From NCBI GenBank assembly GCA_900708905.1, contig CAADRB010000002.1, positions 4,703,661 through 4,767,660 on the forward strand: a DNA stretch of 64,000 nt, written 5' to 3'. Position 1 is the stretch's first letter, and each line of letters starts with the position of its first letter. Below the pieces are notes generated by a model. It ran no database searches, had not been told where the DNA came from, and saw only the letters and a list, made by a program, of their open reading frames with translations. The translations under genes were made by a program, and so were the position numbers. The DNA comes from Hymenolepis diminuta. Taxonomy: Eukaryota; Platyhelminthes; Cestoda; Cyclophyllidea; Hymenolepididae. Below, piece after piece: positions 25,441 to 36,424 of this stretch.

Positions 25441-28201
25441 ACTAGAAGAAAATTCAATTGGAAAATCTACAATATAAAAGAAACAAACACTTGAATGTTA
25501 AAATTAAAAACTAATTGAAATCCCACCAACAGCAATACGATTACAGATAACACTCAATATAAGAAGGAAAAGCGGCAATTGTACCTAACTATTTAAGACT
25601 TCAGGTAAAACATATGATCAAAAATGTGCATTCAATTGGCTAGCTAATAATCTGATTCAACCGGTCACTGATAGGCCAATTTAAAAGACAAACCCAATAG
25701 ACAAAATGTGGCAAATTTAGCGATTTTATAATAGAAAATTTTGACTTTTAAAAATAACAGGATGGCTAGAAGTAAAATAAAGTTAAATATCCTATTCCTG
25801 ATTTTTATCTCAGGTATATCGGGTAGTTTTCAGTTGAAATATCAATGCATGTTGATATTTTTTCTGTCCGTCTAGTGAATTTCGTTCCTTTATTATATAT
25901 TTGATTGCAATTAGCACACTTAAATGCATAAATAAATGTATTTCCAAGTCTCACATTGCCCCAACTACCAACACTATTCTATTTACTTTAGGACAAGGTG
26001 CTCGTTAATCTGCTCGTCCTTGCGTCAAAGTAATATAGTCATAGCACATTAAGTTTAGTCTTAAAATGATTCTACTTTGACTATGCTTCGAAACCAATAA
26101 GATGGGATATGATTTGGTATGTCCAAAATTGTTCCATTATTAGGACATTCATTTCAATCTAATTAATAATCTGAACTTTGGATTGGCTAATATTCACTAA
26201 TACGAGGGTCAATGAATAATTATTTTGCATATTTAATTCCTCCATCTTCCTCTCTCTTTCTCTCTGCCTAATGTGAAGAATACTTCTGCACTCGTTTCTT
26301 TAAATCAACGTCCAGATATACCAGTTTTTGGTATTCATTATTAAATATTTACTTAGATTCACTAAGCAGTTGACAATTGTAATTAATTTGTTTTGATATG
26401 AAGTGTCTGCAGTTTTCCCGATCTCTAAATCAAATTTTAGGTCGAATTGAAGTCACCCCAAGGATAGCAACTAGGAATTCAACAAAAATTTCATCCAAGA
26501 CTAATGAACATATATACTTGCCCAATTTGAACACGTTATATCAAACTATTTTATGATTATACCCATGACATTTCCAGCCGATTTGTCAAATAAACAAAAA
26601 ATATCCCCTAATATTTTGATTTACAGTCACATTCGGAGGGCTACTATAATATTTTGAAGTTACCCTAATGGTAAATATATCATTTAAGATTTCATTGGCT
26701 GGAAAATATTTAATGTTTGAGTAACACTCAGGAATGTATAGGGATTTGTCCGGATGTATATATCAATGTATGTTTAAAGGAATTTCATACAACAAGCTGT
26801 AATAACGTTATTTTTACCGGGGGCCACATCGGTCGAATAGATGGAAGAAGTCAAGTCATTCATGTCGCCGGATTAGTTCGAAGGTGGCAGACAAGCCACC
26901 TCCAATTTATTAATAAGTTAATTGGGTTTATATACAAAACATTTCATCGTTAAACGTCAATCATGTCTTGGCGGTGTCTCGGCGTAATGACTGACATACG
27001 TTTAGGTATCTATGTGCAAACACGCAAACACGGCGGGATCATCTGTGAACACTGTGGTGGAGGTCTTATCGCCAGCCAATCATTTCCAATCGCCATGTGT
27101 TGATAGACATCTGATGGCAAAGCATGAAAACTAATGGGCTAATGCATTGATCAATAAATTGCAATGCATTATCATTTGATGAATATATAAGATGCAGAAA
27201 TTGACAAAGATTTGAAAGTAGTGAGTATATCATTAATTTGGTACTAAGTAATTCACTGATGATTTGCCATTTATTCACGTACACACTTTGTCATCTTGAG
27301 CTTGTACGTTTCGAGCTTCTTAATAATGGTTAAGTACTGAATATAATTTAATTATTATTCATGTAGTTTTCCGTTATCCAATAAGTTATTGTTATTCCAG
27401 TTCGTTACTCAACGTATTTTATATCAAATATTTGTCTGAGCTGGCTAATGCGAAAATAGTCTATCTAACACACGTGTTATTTTAAATGTTAACACTTTCC
27501 GAACTGTCACCATAAGGGAAAGGATGCAAACAAAATACCCTATAATTTAGCCCTTTGTCGCAACCTTGTTTCCGCGAATACTTTGCTGATACTTTATCTC
27601 CACTCTTTATTCTATTTTAAATTTTATTTCAATCTTTATTAATTAATCTGATACAGTATATCTCCTATTCTCCATGTAATAATTAATTTTCATGTTTGAA
27701 ATATGTATCTAAACCCCACCTGACTAAATTCCTAAAGTGATTATACTTTCGAATTAAGTTCTTTTATTTAAATGCCGTCGGAAAAAACATTCAGCGCCCA
27801 ACCTACATAACAGGTGGAAGTAAGGCTAAAACAAATGTTTTGCTGCTAAGAATTATACACTGATAATATTTTATAACCGGTAAATTTGGAATTGATTCAT
27901 TTCGTTAAATAATTTTTTAGACTCAATTAATTGTGCTAATTACAATGAATGTGATTGGAGTTACCTTAATACTATTACGAATACTCATTGGATAAAAATT
28001 TAAAAAAATAGCATAGCAATTAAACTTGAATAAAATATTAAAAGTATACAATAATCATTGAAAATTGACTAATATTATAGAATCATTCTCTCAAAATGCT
28101 ATAATACAGCCAATTAAAACGTTGCCTTCGATGTTTAATATTAATCGGCGCTCTACACGGAAGTCTTTATTAGAAAATCGCAATATACTGCCATTTCCAA
28201 G
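25441..28201. other. Divergent intergenic region between the TBC and ARL8 genes
   Basis: The two genes are transcribed away from each other, so this 2.8 kb should hold both promoters. No clear TATA box or CpG island stands out. A relatively G+C rich patch at about 26810-27120 contains a GC hairpin (26882-26901). It carries an open frame on the plus strand (26717-26953) without a recognised product. Confidence 0.6.
26882..26901. other. Perfect GC-rich hairpin in the divergent intergenic region
   Basis: AGGTGGC and GCCACCT form a perfect 7-bp inverted repeat around a 6-nt AGACAA loop, in otherwise A+T rich DNA. It has no U-run, so a terminator role is not suggested. Its role is unknown. Confidence 0.5.
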
Positions 28202-28850
28202 ATGTTTTCTATTTTTCAGCGTATATTGGATTGGATAAAAAGTTTATTTTGGAAAGAAGAAATGGAAATTACTTTAGTTGGACTTCAGTATTCCGGGAAA
28301 ACCACTTTTGTTAATGTTATTGCCGTATGTCCTATACTTTATTGTATTTCTGTTCAGACTGGCCAATATTGTGAGGATATGATTCCTACAGTTGGATTTA
28401 ATATGAAAAAGATTACAAAAGGGAAAGTTTCCATAAAAGTAAGTGCCTTTATAGAAGAATAATATATTTCTAGATGTGGGATATTGGTGGACAACCCCGG
28501 TTCCGCAGTATGTGGGAGCGATATTGTCGTGGAGTCAATGCCGTTCTGTAATTTTATATATGATTTTAATATTTGTTTTAATTTTAGACATTTTATCAAA
28601 AGTTTTTTTTCTTTCAGATTCATGGTTGATGCCTCTGATAGGGATAAGCTAGACGCTGCGAGAAATGAACTCCATACGCTGATGGATAAAACTCAGTTAG
28701 CCGGAATTCCTGTGCTCGTTCTTGGAAATAAACGGGACTTACCTGGTGCCCTCACAGAAGTCGAACTCATCGAAGCATTGAGTTTAAGGACTATCCCTAA
28801 TCGGGAAATATGCTGTTATTCAATCTCCTGCAAGGAACAGGATAATATCG
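28202..28850 (+). CDS. ARL8: ARL8 exons 1-4, with two micro-introns
   Basis: Carries all GTP-binding motifs, residues 1-170. Introns 28325-28357 (33 bp) and 28439-28473 (35 bp) have normal GTATGT/GTAAGT donors and TTCAG/TTCTAG acceptors, with barely room for a branch point. The third intron, 28548-28617, is 70 bp. The start ATG is the only one that gives the conserved N-terminal helix. AG dinucleotides lie directly before it and 28 nt upstream (CTTTATTAG), either of which could take a spliced leader. Confidence 0.97.
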
Positions 28851-31800
28851 GTTTGTCTATTTCCCTTTATGGATTATAATTCTTAATGTTTTTTATATCG
28901 AAACCACTTTCGGTTTTTTACTAATACAACTGAGTCTGTGACATGTTTATTACAAGCTCATTAACTGTATCTATCTATAAGGTTTATCTTTGTCACAATT
29001 TGCACTTAATTTAACATGTCTCTGTGTCCAGTTTTACCTATGCTGTCTGTTGCTTATCTCCTCTTTAGTGCAGGGAAAATAGCTGAAATAGCATCTGCAT
29101 ATTTATGCTATTTTCTCTATAGATAATAACATATGATATTCAATTGTTGCATTGATTTCGATTATTATTGGTCTTCATACATGGAACATATATCCAACTT
29201 CTACTTTCTTCCAGGATATCTCACATGATTTACCGTTGAATTTTATTGAGATATAAGTTACTTGCCTCCTTTACTCTCTCTTGAACAATCATCCACTACA
29301 GTCACTTTTAGATGGCCAAAAAATTAATTGCGTCGATCTTATCTCAGTTCTATGAATATAAATTTCATATTTATATGATGTGCCTACCACAGGCTTGCTT
29401 ATGTAATAGAATCGTCATCGGTATGGCTGTGTGAACCTGGTTATATACTGTATGACGTAATCACAGATTCGATTGACTCTTCGTTTACACTCTGGTGTTA
29501 GGCCGTTTCACACAGATTCTGTTCGCATTTTTGTTTCATTTATAAATAGTTTCCGTAGTCATTTAATCACTACGAATAAATTATTATCAAGAGTATGTCT
29601 ATATTGGTCGGCAAAAACTAATATAATGATTTCTAAAATCCGTACCGGCAGGAAACCCGTTTTCAATAAACTTCATTTATATCATTACTAGTCATTTCGG
29701 CGTGTTATTTACCTGCTATTTAGAAAGAGGATAGATCTAGACTGATGGAGGTGAGATTTGCACTAATATAATTAGGTTTGAATAATCAGCAGCTATCCTT
29801 TTCGTCTGTTTTCAATTGGGTGAAAAAAAGAAACAGTCATCCCTCTGTGTAGAAAAGAATATTTGGCAATGTGATAGATTAGCAACTAATGTGCTTCTGT
29901 CAACGAATTTTACTACTTTTACTTAATGATTGACGTACTCATGATTTTTTATTTGTTTTTAAATACTATTCACAATTTAATAGACCTACTGCCGACACCC
30001 AAGTAGTTCATATCGTGTGTGTAGTAAATTGACGACTCGTGTAATTTCGGCTTATTTCGAATCAAAATTATAGTGTCTTTTCATGACCCAAGAAAATTAC
30101 ATTTGTTGAAGTCCCTTCACTAGAAAATTGAACTGGATACTAGCTGCTCAAATTCAAGAGCTATTTTTCGTCACCCTATTATTAGATCTTTCTTATTTTT
30201 CCTTAAAATACTCGCTGAGTTCTTATTTTAATGTTTACAGGTTTTAACAGTTCACTTTTTCCCAATTGTATACCCTTTCATGAGATCTATATGGAAATAT
30301 TCCCGAATGAGTTTTGTTTCATCACCGGTGCCCCGATTGATTTGATATTATTTTATTACAAGGCCATTATTTTGCCTTGTAACGATGGATTTGCTGATTA
30401 GAATTTGCGAACATGCATTGGTCTCTTGGCTCACTGCTATGGTAGATAAAGATAGGTTTCTCTCTCCCTCTGCCTACATATATGTAGCATAGGCCATACT
30501 GAAATGTTTGGGGAATTATTTAAGTTCTTTAGGAGGGCATAACAATTATGAGGGAGATCATTATCTTGCAAAATTCTTAGCCATAAAAGTCGAAGTCAAT
30601 AAATTTTGAACTTAAATTACATTCAATTGTTCGATAACATGTCTTAATCACAAATTCAAAGTTAAAGAGAATGTTGTTCAAATTTGTTTTTAGTAATTGC
30701 AAGAGACAAGTTTTATTCAATTTTCCCTATCCGATTTAATTTTTGAAATCAAAGATAAGATTTAAAAGGATGTACTCTTTTTGGTAAAATATTTACTGAG
30801 AAGAGGGAAGCAGGTTGGGAAATTTGGTGATTTTTCCTTAAATCAAAGTTGCGATTGGCACCGATTTTTCCAAAATACCTTCATGGCTTGAGTGTTCTGC
30901 TTCACTTTTTAACTATCCAATTTAAACATTACTTTCCTCTGTCTCCACTTCGTTCTATCAATATTGCTAATTTAATTTGATTTTATAATCTGGGCCGACT
31001 TATTTCAACACGATTCTTTGCTGCGCATTGAAGTGAATATAATTTGTATTAATTGGTCTCCTCTCGTGAGGATTTAATTATCCACATCTTTGCTTCTCTT
31101 TAAAGTGTTTTTAAGTTGAATTGCCCTTTTTTTGTTTTTAACTTGGAGATAATTGCACTTGGCTCTGCCTTCGAAGCGTCCAGAGAAGAGTAATTTGAAA
31201 TCATTAACCTTCTTTGCTTTTGTTTTATGGTGATCTCTCCTATAGTACAAGTGTATTAGTCTCTTTTCTTTGAATATTAGCCTGTAATTTATTTCTCTGA
31301 TCTAGTGCGAGTGTCTGAGATTATTTTAGTGGTTGATTCTTCATTAAGGTTTATCTGATCAGTTGGAAAAGACCGGCTTTCCGATTCCATATTAATTTTT
31401 TGTATGGTTCCGGGGGAATTAGAATTTTTAATGATGAAATGGATAGGCTCAATTCCATATTCCCAATTTAGCCCAACTACCTCCGTTCTCACACTTTTTG
31501 CTTACATGAATAAGTAAATTAAATCTATTCATCCTTTTGAATATATCTTTCATCTGACGAATGCTAAATCGAGATTGGAAGTGACTAGATTAAAAATATC
31601 GTCGGTCCAATCAATTTACGATTGTGTCAGTTAGGCTTAATGACTAGTAAATGTGTTTGCTTATTTCTCTTTGCTTCTCTGTTCTATCTTATGGTTCATC
31701 CGTATGCTAACCGCAGACAATACAATACAAGTGTTCGAATTGACGAAGTATCAATAATATATGAGTTAATAGCAAGTGGTTTAGCCCACCTGTGAGCTCC

Positions 31801-34800
31801 TCAATTAATGAATTAGAGATTTTTAGAATGTCCGGAATACTGATATGTTTAGTAAATAATATTTTTCCGTCTGACCTTTAATTTTTATTTCTTCAGTTAA
31901 GCGACTGAACATCGCTGCTCATGGAGCTTTTTAAAAGATCAATAAAATTGGTGATTTTGAAAGATTATTAAGATTGATATATGCCATTTCGTTCCCATCA
32001 TTTAATATTTTGGCTAATGTAGTAGCAATAAATTAATTTTCTTGTTATCAAAAGAATTAAATAAGTGAGTAGTTTAAATCGGCAAAATAGTAAAGGGAAC
32101 TTCCACTACTGCCACGGTAGTCGGGATGGCAAAATTGAGATGCGCGTCGCACGACACAGGTCCATCCTAATTTAATTTGACGATGTAAAATGCGTTCTTT
32201 AACGCCTCAATTCTCCCCTAGGAGAAAAGGTGAACAAAACTTAGGGAGGAAAGTATTTTAAATTTAATAATTCAATGTGTGTCATAAAGGCAGCAATTGA
32301 TTTAAATCAGGCGACTGGTATGCTTAGCAGATCGTTTGTTTTCTAGTTAATTCACCACTTCTTTGTTCTCTTTTATGGTTAAGCTAAAGTTGTTCATTTA
32401 AACATTTCCCATTAACTCATCCTCTCGTCCTATTTTCATTGGTAAATTCAGATGGTTATCCCCTTTTCTTGATATCGGCTAGGTTCTAGTGAGTCACTAA
32501 ATTTCAGCCACCTTTTAACGTCTATACTCTTCCAGCATTATATCATTTAAGTTAGTGACTTTCAGTATACTCATTATTTTCATTTTGTTTATGTTCTACT
32601 GGTCGCTAGAATAGTTCTCTATTTTTAATCAGAAAAGGAGAGATTGGAGGTCTTCATAATTTAATTGATTTAATCATGCCTAATATTTGGTTATACATTC
32701 CGAGTAATGGGATTTTAGCTAATTTCTTTCTGATTAACATTCATTCTTAAAGAGTGATCTTTGACCATTTTCGCTTATGATCACCTCTCCGATCACATTG
32801 ACTTATGGCTTCAATCTAAATGTAACATTTTTCACTAGCTGGAATTTGTTCGTTTCATTATTTTCTTTGATCATAACTTCTGTACTTGATGAACTCGATG
32901 CTATAGGTAGTAACATTTCAACTTATATTTGTGTGTTCCTGTTTTGCCAATTTTTTCACTCATTAACTAGCTAATGGGCCAATTAATGACAAGTAAAAAT
33001 GTAAAAGCCTTCGATAAGTGGCAACTGATTGCACTATTAGCCGTTCTACGAGCTACTGTCAACATATAAAGCCGTATGGATAAATAGTTATTACATTCTT
33101 ATCTTAACAAGTTATTGGAGAATCAGAAGAATGTGAAATTAATTACTCTTCGATAGTATTCTTTTCAACTGAGTTGATTCTAGTAATCTCCTTCGTTTCA
33201 GTTTACTGTTTCCTTTTAGAATATATGAGTATTTCCCTAGATATCGACGTTAACTTTCTCAGTACACAGGCATAGTTCTCAAAACACGTTATTTCTTCAA
33301 ATCATTTTGTTTTTTGTCATTTCATTACTATTTACGAATTCTTATAATTTAGGTCATTAAAACTGCCCATTAAACCGCTTCAAGGATATTTTGGTACTAT
33401 CAGCTGTGAAGAGTTGCCAACTTCATACTTTGTCCGCCAAACATAGCCGTTGTTTAGTTGATGCGGGAGAATGAAATATGTAATATTTTATGTCCACATT
33501 TTATTCTCCCGTAATGTGATATTTTAGCCAACCAAATTCTAACTCAATCGCTTTCCCCAAAACCGTATCTGATTAGGGGAGCATAGCCTAACTTCTCTGT
33601 GGTGACCTAATCTACACCTAACTCATCTTCATTGACAAGTGCATGGAGAGCGCAGAATGGTGTTTCATGTTATCACCAACCCCAGTAAATGTATCTCAAC
33701 CAATCCTTTGACTTTCATTACCACTTCCTCCTTGTTCATAAACTGTAAATGGGTGAACTCCCCATTCCCAGCCCCGTCTATCATTGTTGATGACACAATC
33801 TCGTTTATTTTATGATATTGGGTCTCTAGAACTAAGACGGTTATTTGTGTATAAATGAAACAATGGATATCTCAGTTCACGTTATCACAGCACTCCGTTC
33901 TTCTTTGTCACTAATGTATTATACTTTCCAGGACCACTGTAAGAAGCGTTTACGACGCTTGGCTTGGATAGAGGTAAAGTATCCTGATGCCGCCATGAAA
34001 GAAACTTATATTCTGTAATTGCTGTTGGCCAGAGTTAGCCAGTGCGGTTGGCTATCCACATCACCGCATGAAATTCTATTTCGTGACCTCTGATTTAACA
34101 GACGAGCATGTAACCACTGCGTTGCCACTGATGTATTAATTTTTTACTACTCCGTCATAACTCCTTCATTCATTATGTCCGTATTCTAAATTCGATTACG
34201 AAAATTCAGTTTCCATTTGGTGTTTTAGAATGTTTTCCTTATGCGTTAAATTAACCCAAATTATGTTTACTGCTAAAATCTTTCTGTGGAATTTGTCATT
34301 GTTTTTACTATTGGGAACTGTCTTGATGGCTAGAAATAAATTTATGTTTTCACTTGGTACCGACCCATTGTTATTCTTTCCAGAAATTATGTTATTCATT
34401 TCCGATTGGTTTCTCAACCGTTCTATGTTGTCAGTTGCGTATATTTAATTCAATTTTCATATCCTAATATAAAACGTCATAAGACAATAATAAATCAAAG
34501 TTTTACAGAAAGAAAGCTACTTTCTTTTCTCTCATCTCATCTTTCTGCAATAGAATTTCATTGTCTTCCATAATCTCAAAGGGTTTGAGTATTAAAACGA
34601 CCAACCAAATAGGTCAAAACTGGTGAACATGAATGATAAAATGCCAATTTTTCCAAAATAAGCTTTAAAATGTCCTTCTCCTGATCAAAGTAGGTGTTTA
34701 GAAACAATGTTGAATAACTAGGCCAAAGAATTCGATTTTGATGCCCATTGAAGCACACATTCACCAATGTGAAGGATCAACTGCACCGATTAAGTGATAG

Positions 34801-35177
34801 AGGATGAAGATCAGTTTCAGGATACCTGCTATCAATCTAAGTCAAATGCAGTGGGTTTGAAAAATTAGATTTATGCTCATCCAGAAACTGGTCTGACTTA
34901 ACCAATCTAGTTCAACATGCGGCAAACTAATAGGAAAGTCGGGTAGGGGAAAAATAATAGGGTTTCTTAAAATGTAGTATGAAGTTAAATTGTCGACCTA
35001 AAAAGTTACACGAACATAAAAATTTTTATCAGAATCAGTTCGCTACAAGCTCCTAACTCTAAATTTGACAGGCATTATTTGGTTGAAAGCTCTAATATTA
35101 CCGTTTTCCTTGTTTTAGATATAACCCTACAGTGGCTTCTACGTCATTCCAAATCCTACAGTGAAGGTGCACATTGA
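28202..35177 (+). CDS. ARL8: ARL8 lysosomal Arf-like GTPase, complete, five exons
   Basis: Small GTPase that, when GTP-bound, recruits effectors linking lysosomes and related vesicles to kinesin and to tethering complexes. Exons 28202-28324, 28358-28438, 28474-28547, 28618-28850 and 35119-35177 join in phase to 189 residues (human ARL8A/B have 186). Features: N-terminal amphipathic helix ([17 protein letters not shown]) with Phe, not Gly, at position 2, as in ARL8, which is acetylated rather than myristoylated. P-loop GLQYSGKTT (27-35), switch I Thr52 in PTVGFNM, G3 WDIGGQ with Gln75, G4 NKRD (130-133), G5 SCK (163-165). C-terminal [12 protein letters not shown] matches ITLQWLIQHSKS and ends in a divergent YSEGAH tail. 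Intron sizes are 33, 35, 70 and 6268 bp. The last donor is weak (G|GTTTGT), but the exon 5 match and phase are decisive. Confidence 0.97.
33464..33511. other. Imperfect 17-bp inverted repeat (hairpin)
   Basis: Arms CGGGAGAATGAAATATG and CACATTTTATTCTCCCG pair at 15 of 17 positions around a 14-nt A+T loop. The outer nine bases are perfect. It may be a transposon-derived palindrome or a structured RNA; it is shorter than a usual pre-miRNA. Confidence 0.55.
34021..34132 (-). repeat. tRNA-derived SINE relic, copy B
   Basis: Read on the minus strand it starts GGCAACGCAGTGGTTACATG, an A-box-like tRNA head, then AAATCAGAGGTCACG at the T-arm position. The body is GATGTGGATAGCCAAC and GCACTGGCTAACTCTGGCC, the same order of blocks as copies A and C. 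The B box is degenerate. It sits in the ARL8 last intron in antisense. Confidence 0.62.
35119..35177 (+). CDS. ARL8: ARL8 last exon
   Basis: A 59-nt exon after TTCCTTGTTTTAG. It completes the split Asp171 codon, then encodes [18 protein letters not shown] and TGA at 35175-35177. The match to the ARL8 C-terminus is nearly exact up to HSKS. It lies 6.3 kb from the rest of the gene, so an automatic annotation may well miss it. Confidence 0.95.
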
Positions 35178-36258
35178 GTTGATCTTTCCCTCCTTATCCA
35201 ACTTGCAGTTTCATGACCCCTTCAAAATGCGATCATCACCATTCCAATGTACGTAATAATTGTGTTTGGGAGTATGTCTCTATGTTGTGATTTGTACCCC
35301 TCCTATCTTCTCACTGTATATCCGGCATTTGTGCAATGTCGTTGAAAATCATATTTTATCTGCTGCTCCATTCCCAATTTTGGTCTGTATTCTCTTCCCT
35401 CGCTTAATATTCCCCATCGTGGTATTACGTGCTTCCATGATAATCATGCCCTCATTTCCCTATGTTCTGTCCATTTTTTTTCTCTCATTCTTAGCCAGAA
35501 TATAATTTGTTCGCTGTAACTTTTGAGTTCTACTCTTTTGGGGGAGAAATATACATTTTCCATTTAATTTCGTAACAGACTTGAGATATAACGTAACAGG
35601 CAGCAAGTGAGGTGCAGAAAAAAAACATAAAAGTAAAAACTATTTTTGAATCAAGATTAATTTACTCTTCATAATTACTGTAATGAAGAGATAAGAAGAA
35701 CAATTTTTGCGATCATTAGTGGTTCAAGCTCCAAAGCGTATCAATGTCTTGGGTAAATATAAACTCATTTTGAAGATCAGGGAGAATTATCAGTATAATC
35801 AGTTATCAGTTAAAATTTATTTCAAAAATCTAACACAGGTTAACTAAGGAGTTATGTAATTTAAGGTAGCAAAAAACGCATCGGTATAATTACTCGACGA
35901 GATCTGACAGTCAAATCCATGCTCTGCGGAACTAATGACCTTCCTAAAGCTCACAGAATACGACGGGTATTTCCAAATCATTATACCAAGAGTTGAGTTG
36001 TATGTAAAGTAATGGCAAAAGAATAGGAAAAGGAGTGGGAAGAGAAATTAGGAATTGGGAAAGCGGTAGATAAGCATTAGTACAAGGATGGTGAAAATTA
36101 GACTGACTTAAAGTACGCTAAGTGGAGCTATCTGGCTAGCATCCCCTGTCTGACCAGCAGCCAATAGCATGAGTGCGAATGCAGTCGACAGAATGCTGTA
36201 GACAATCAACATTGTAGATAATATGAGGGAGGGGAAAGCATAATTTTAAAATATTTAC

Positions 36259-36424
36259 CTCTGAAAGTGAAAAATTCACTATATCTCGAGATGAGTTCTT
36301 TACCATTTTGTCCTTTAAATCCAAATGGCTTGAGATATTTAAGAACACTAAATTCGGCTGGAGCATATCATTGAAGGCTGAAGGTAATGGTGATATTGCG
36401 AACAACTTCGAATTTGTTTCAAGT
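36259..36424 (-). CDS. Orphan internal exon candidate, product unknown
   Basis: A 166-nt open stretch on the minus strand bounded by a strong acceptor (GCGTTCTTTTTTCAG|A) and donor (TCAGAG|GTAAAT). It encodes 55 codons including SKLFAISPLPSAFNDMLQPN and LVFLNISSHLDLKDKMV, which read like real protein but match no family I can name. No partner exon with fitting phase was found nearby. It could belong to an unannotated minus-strand gene, be a decayed exon, or be chance. Confidence 0.3.

Larger units (their letters stand above)
28851..35118 (+). other. ARL8 last intron, 6268 bp
   Basis: No coding exon fits the gene inside it. It contains an inverted repeat at 33464-33511 and an antisense SINE relic at 34021-34132. 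Open stretches at 32777-32974 and 34230-34448 look like chance frames in T-rich DNA. Confidence 0.8.
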
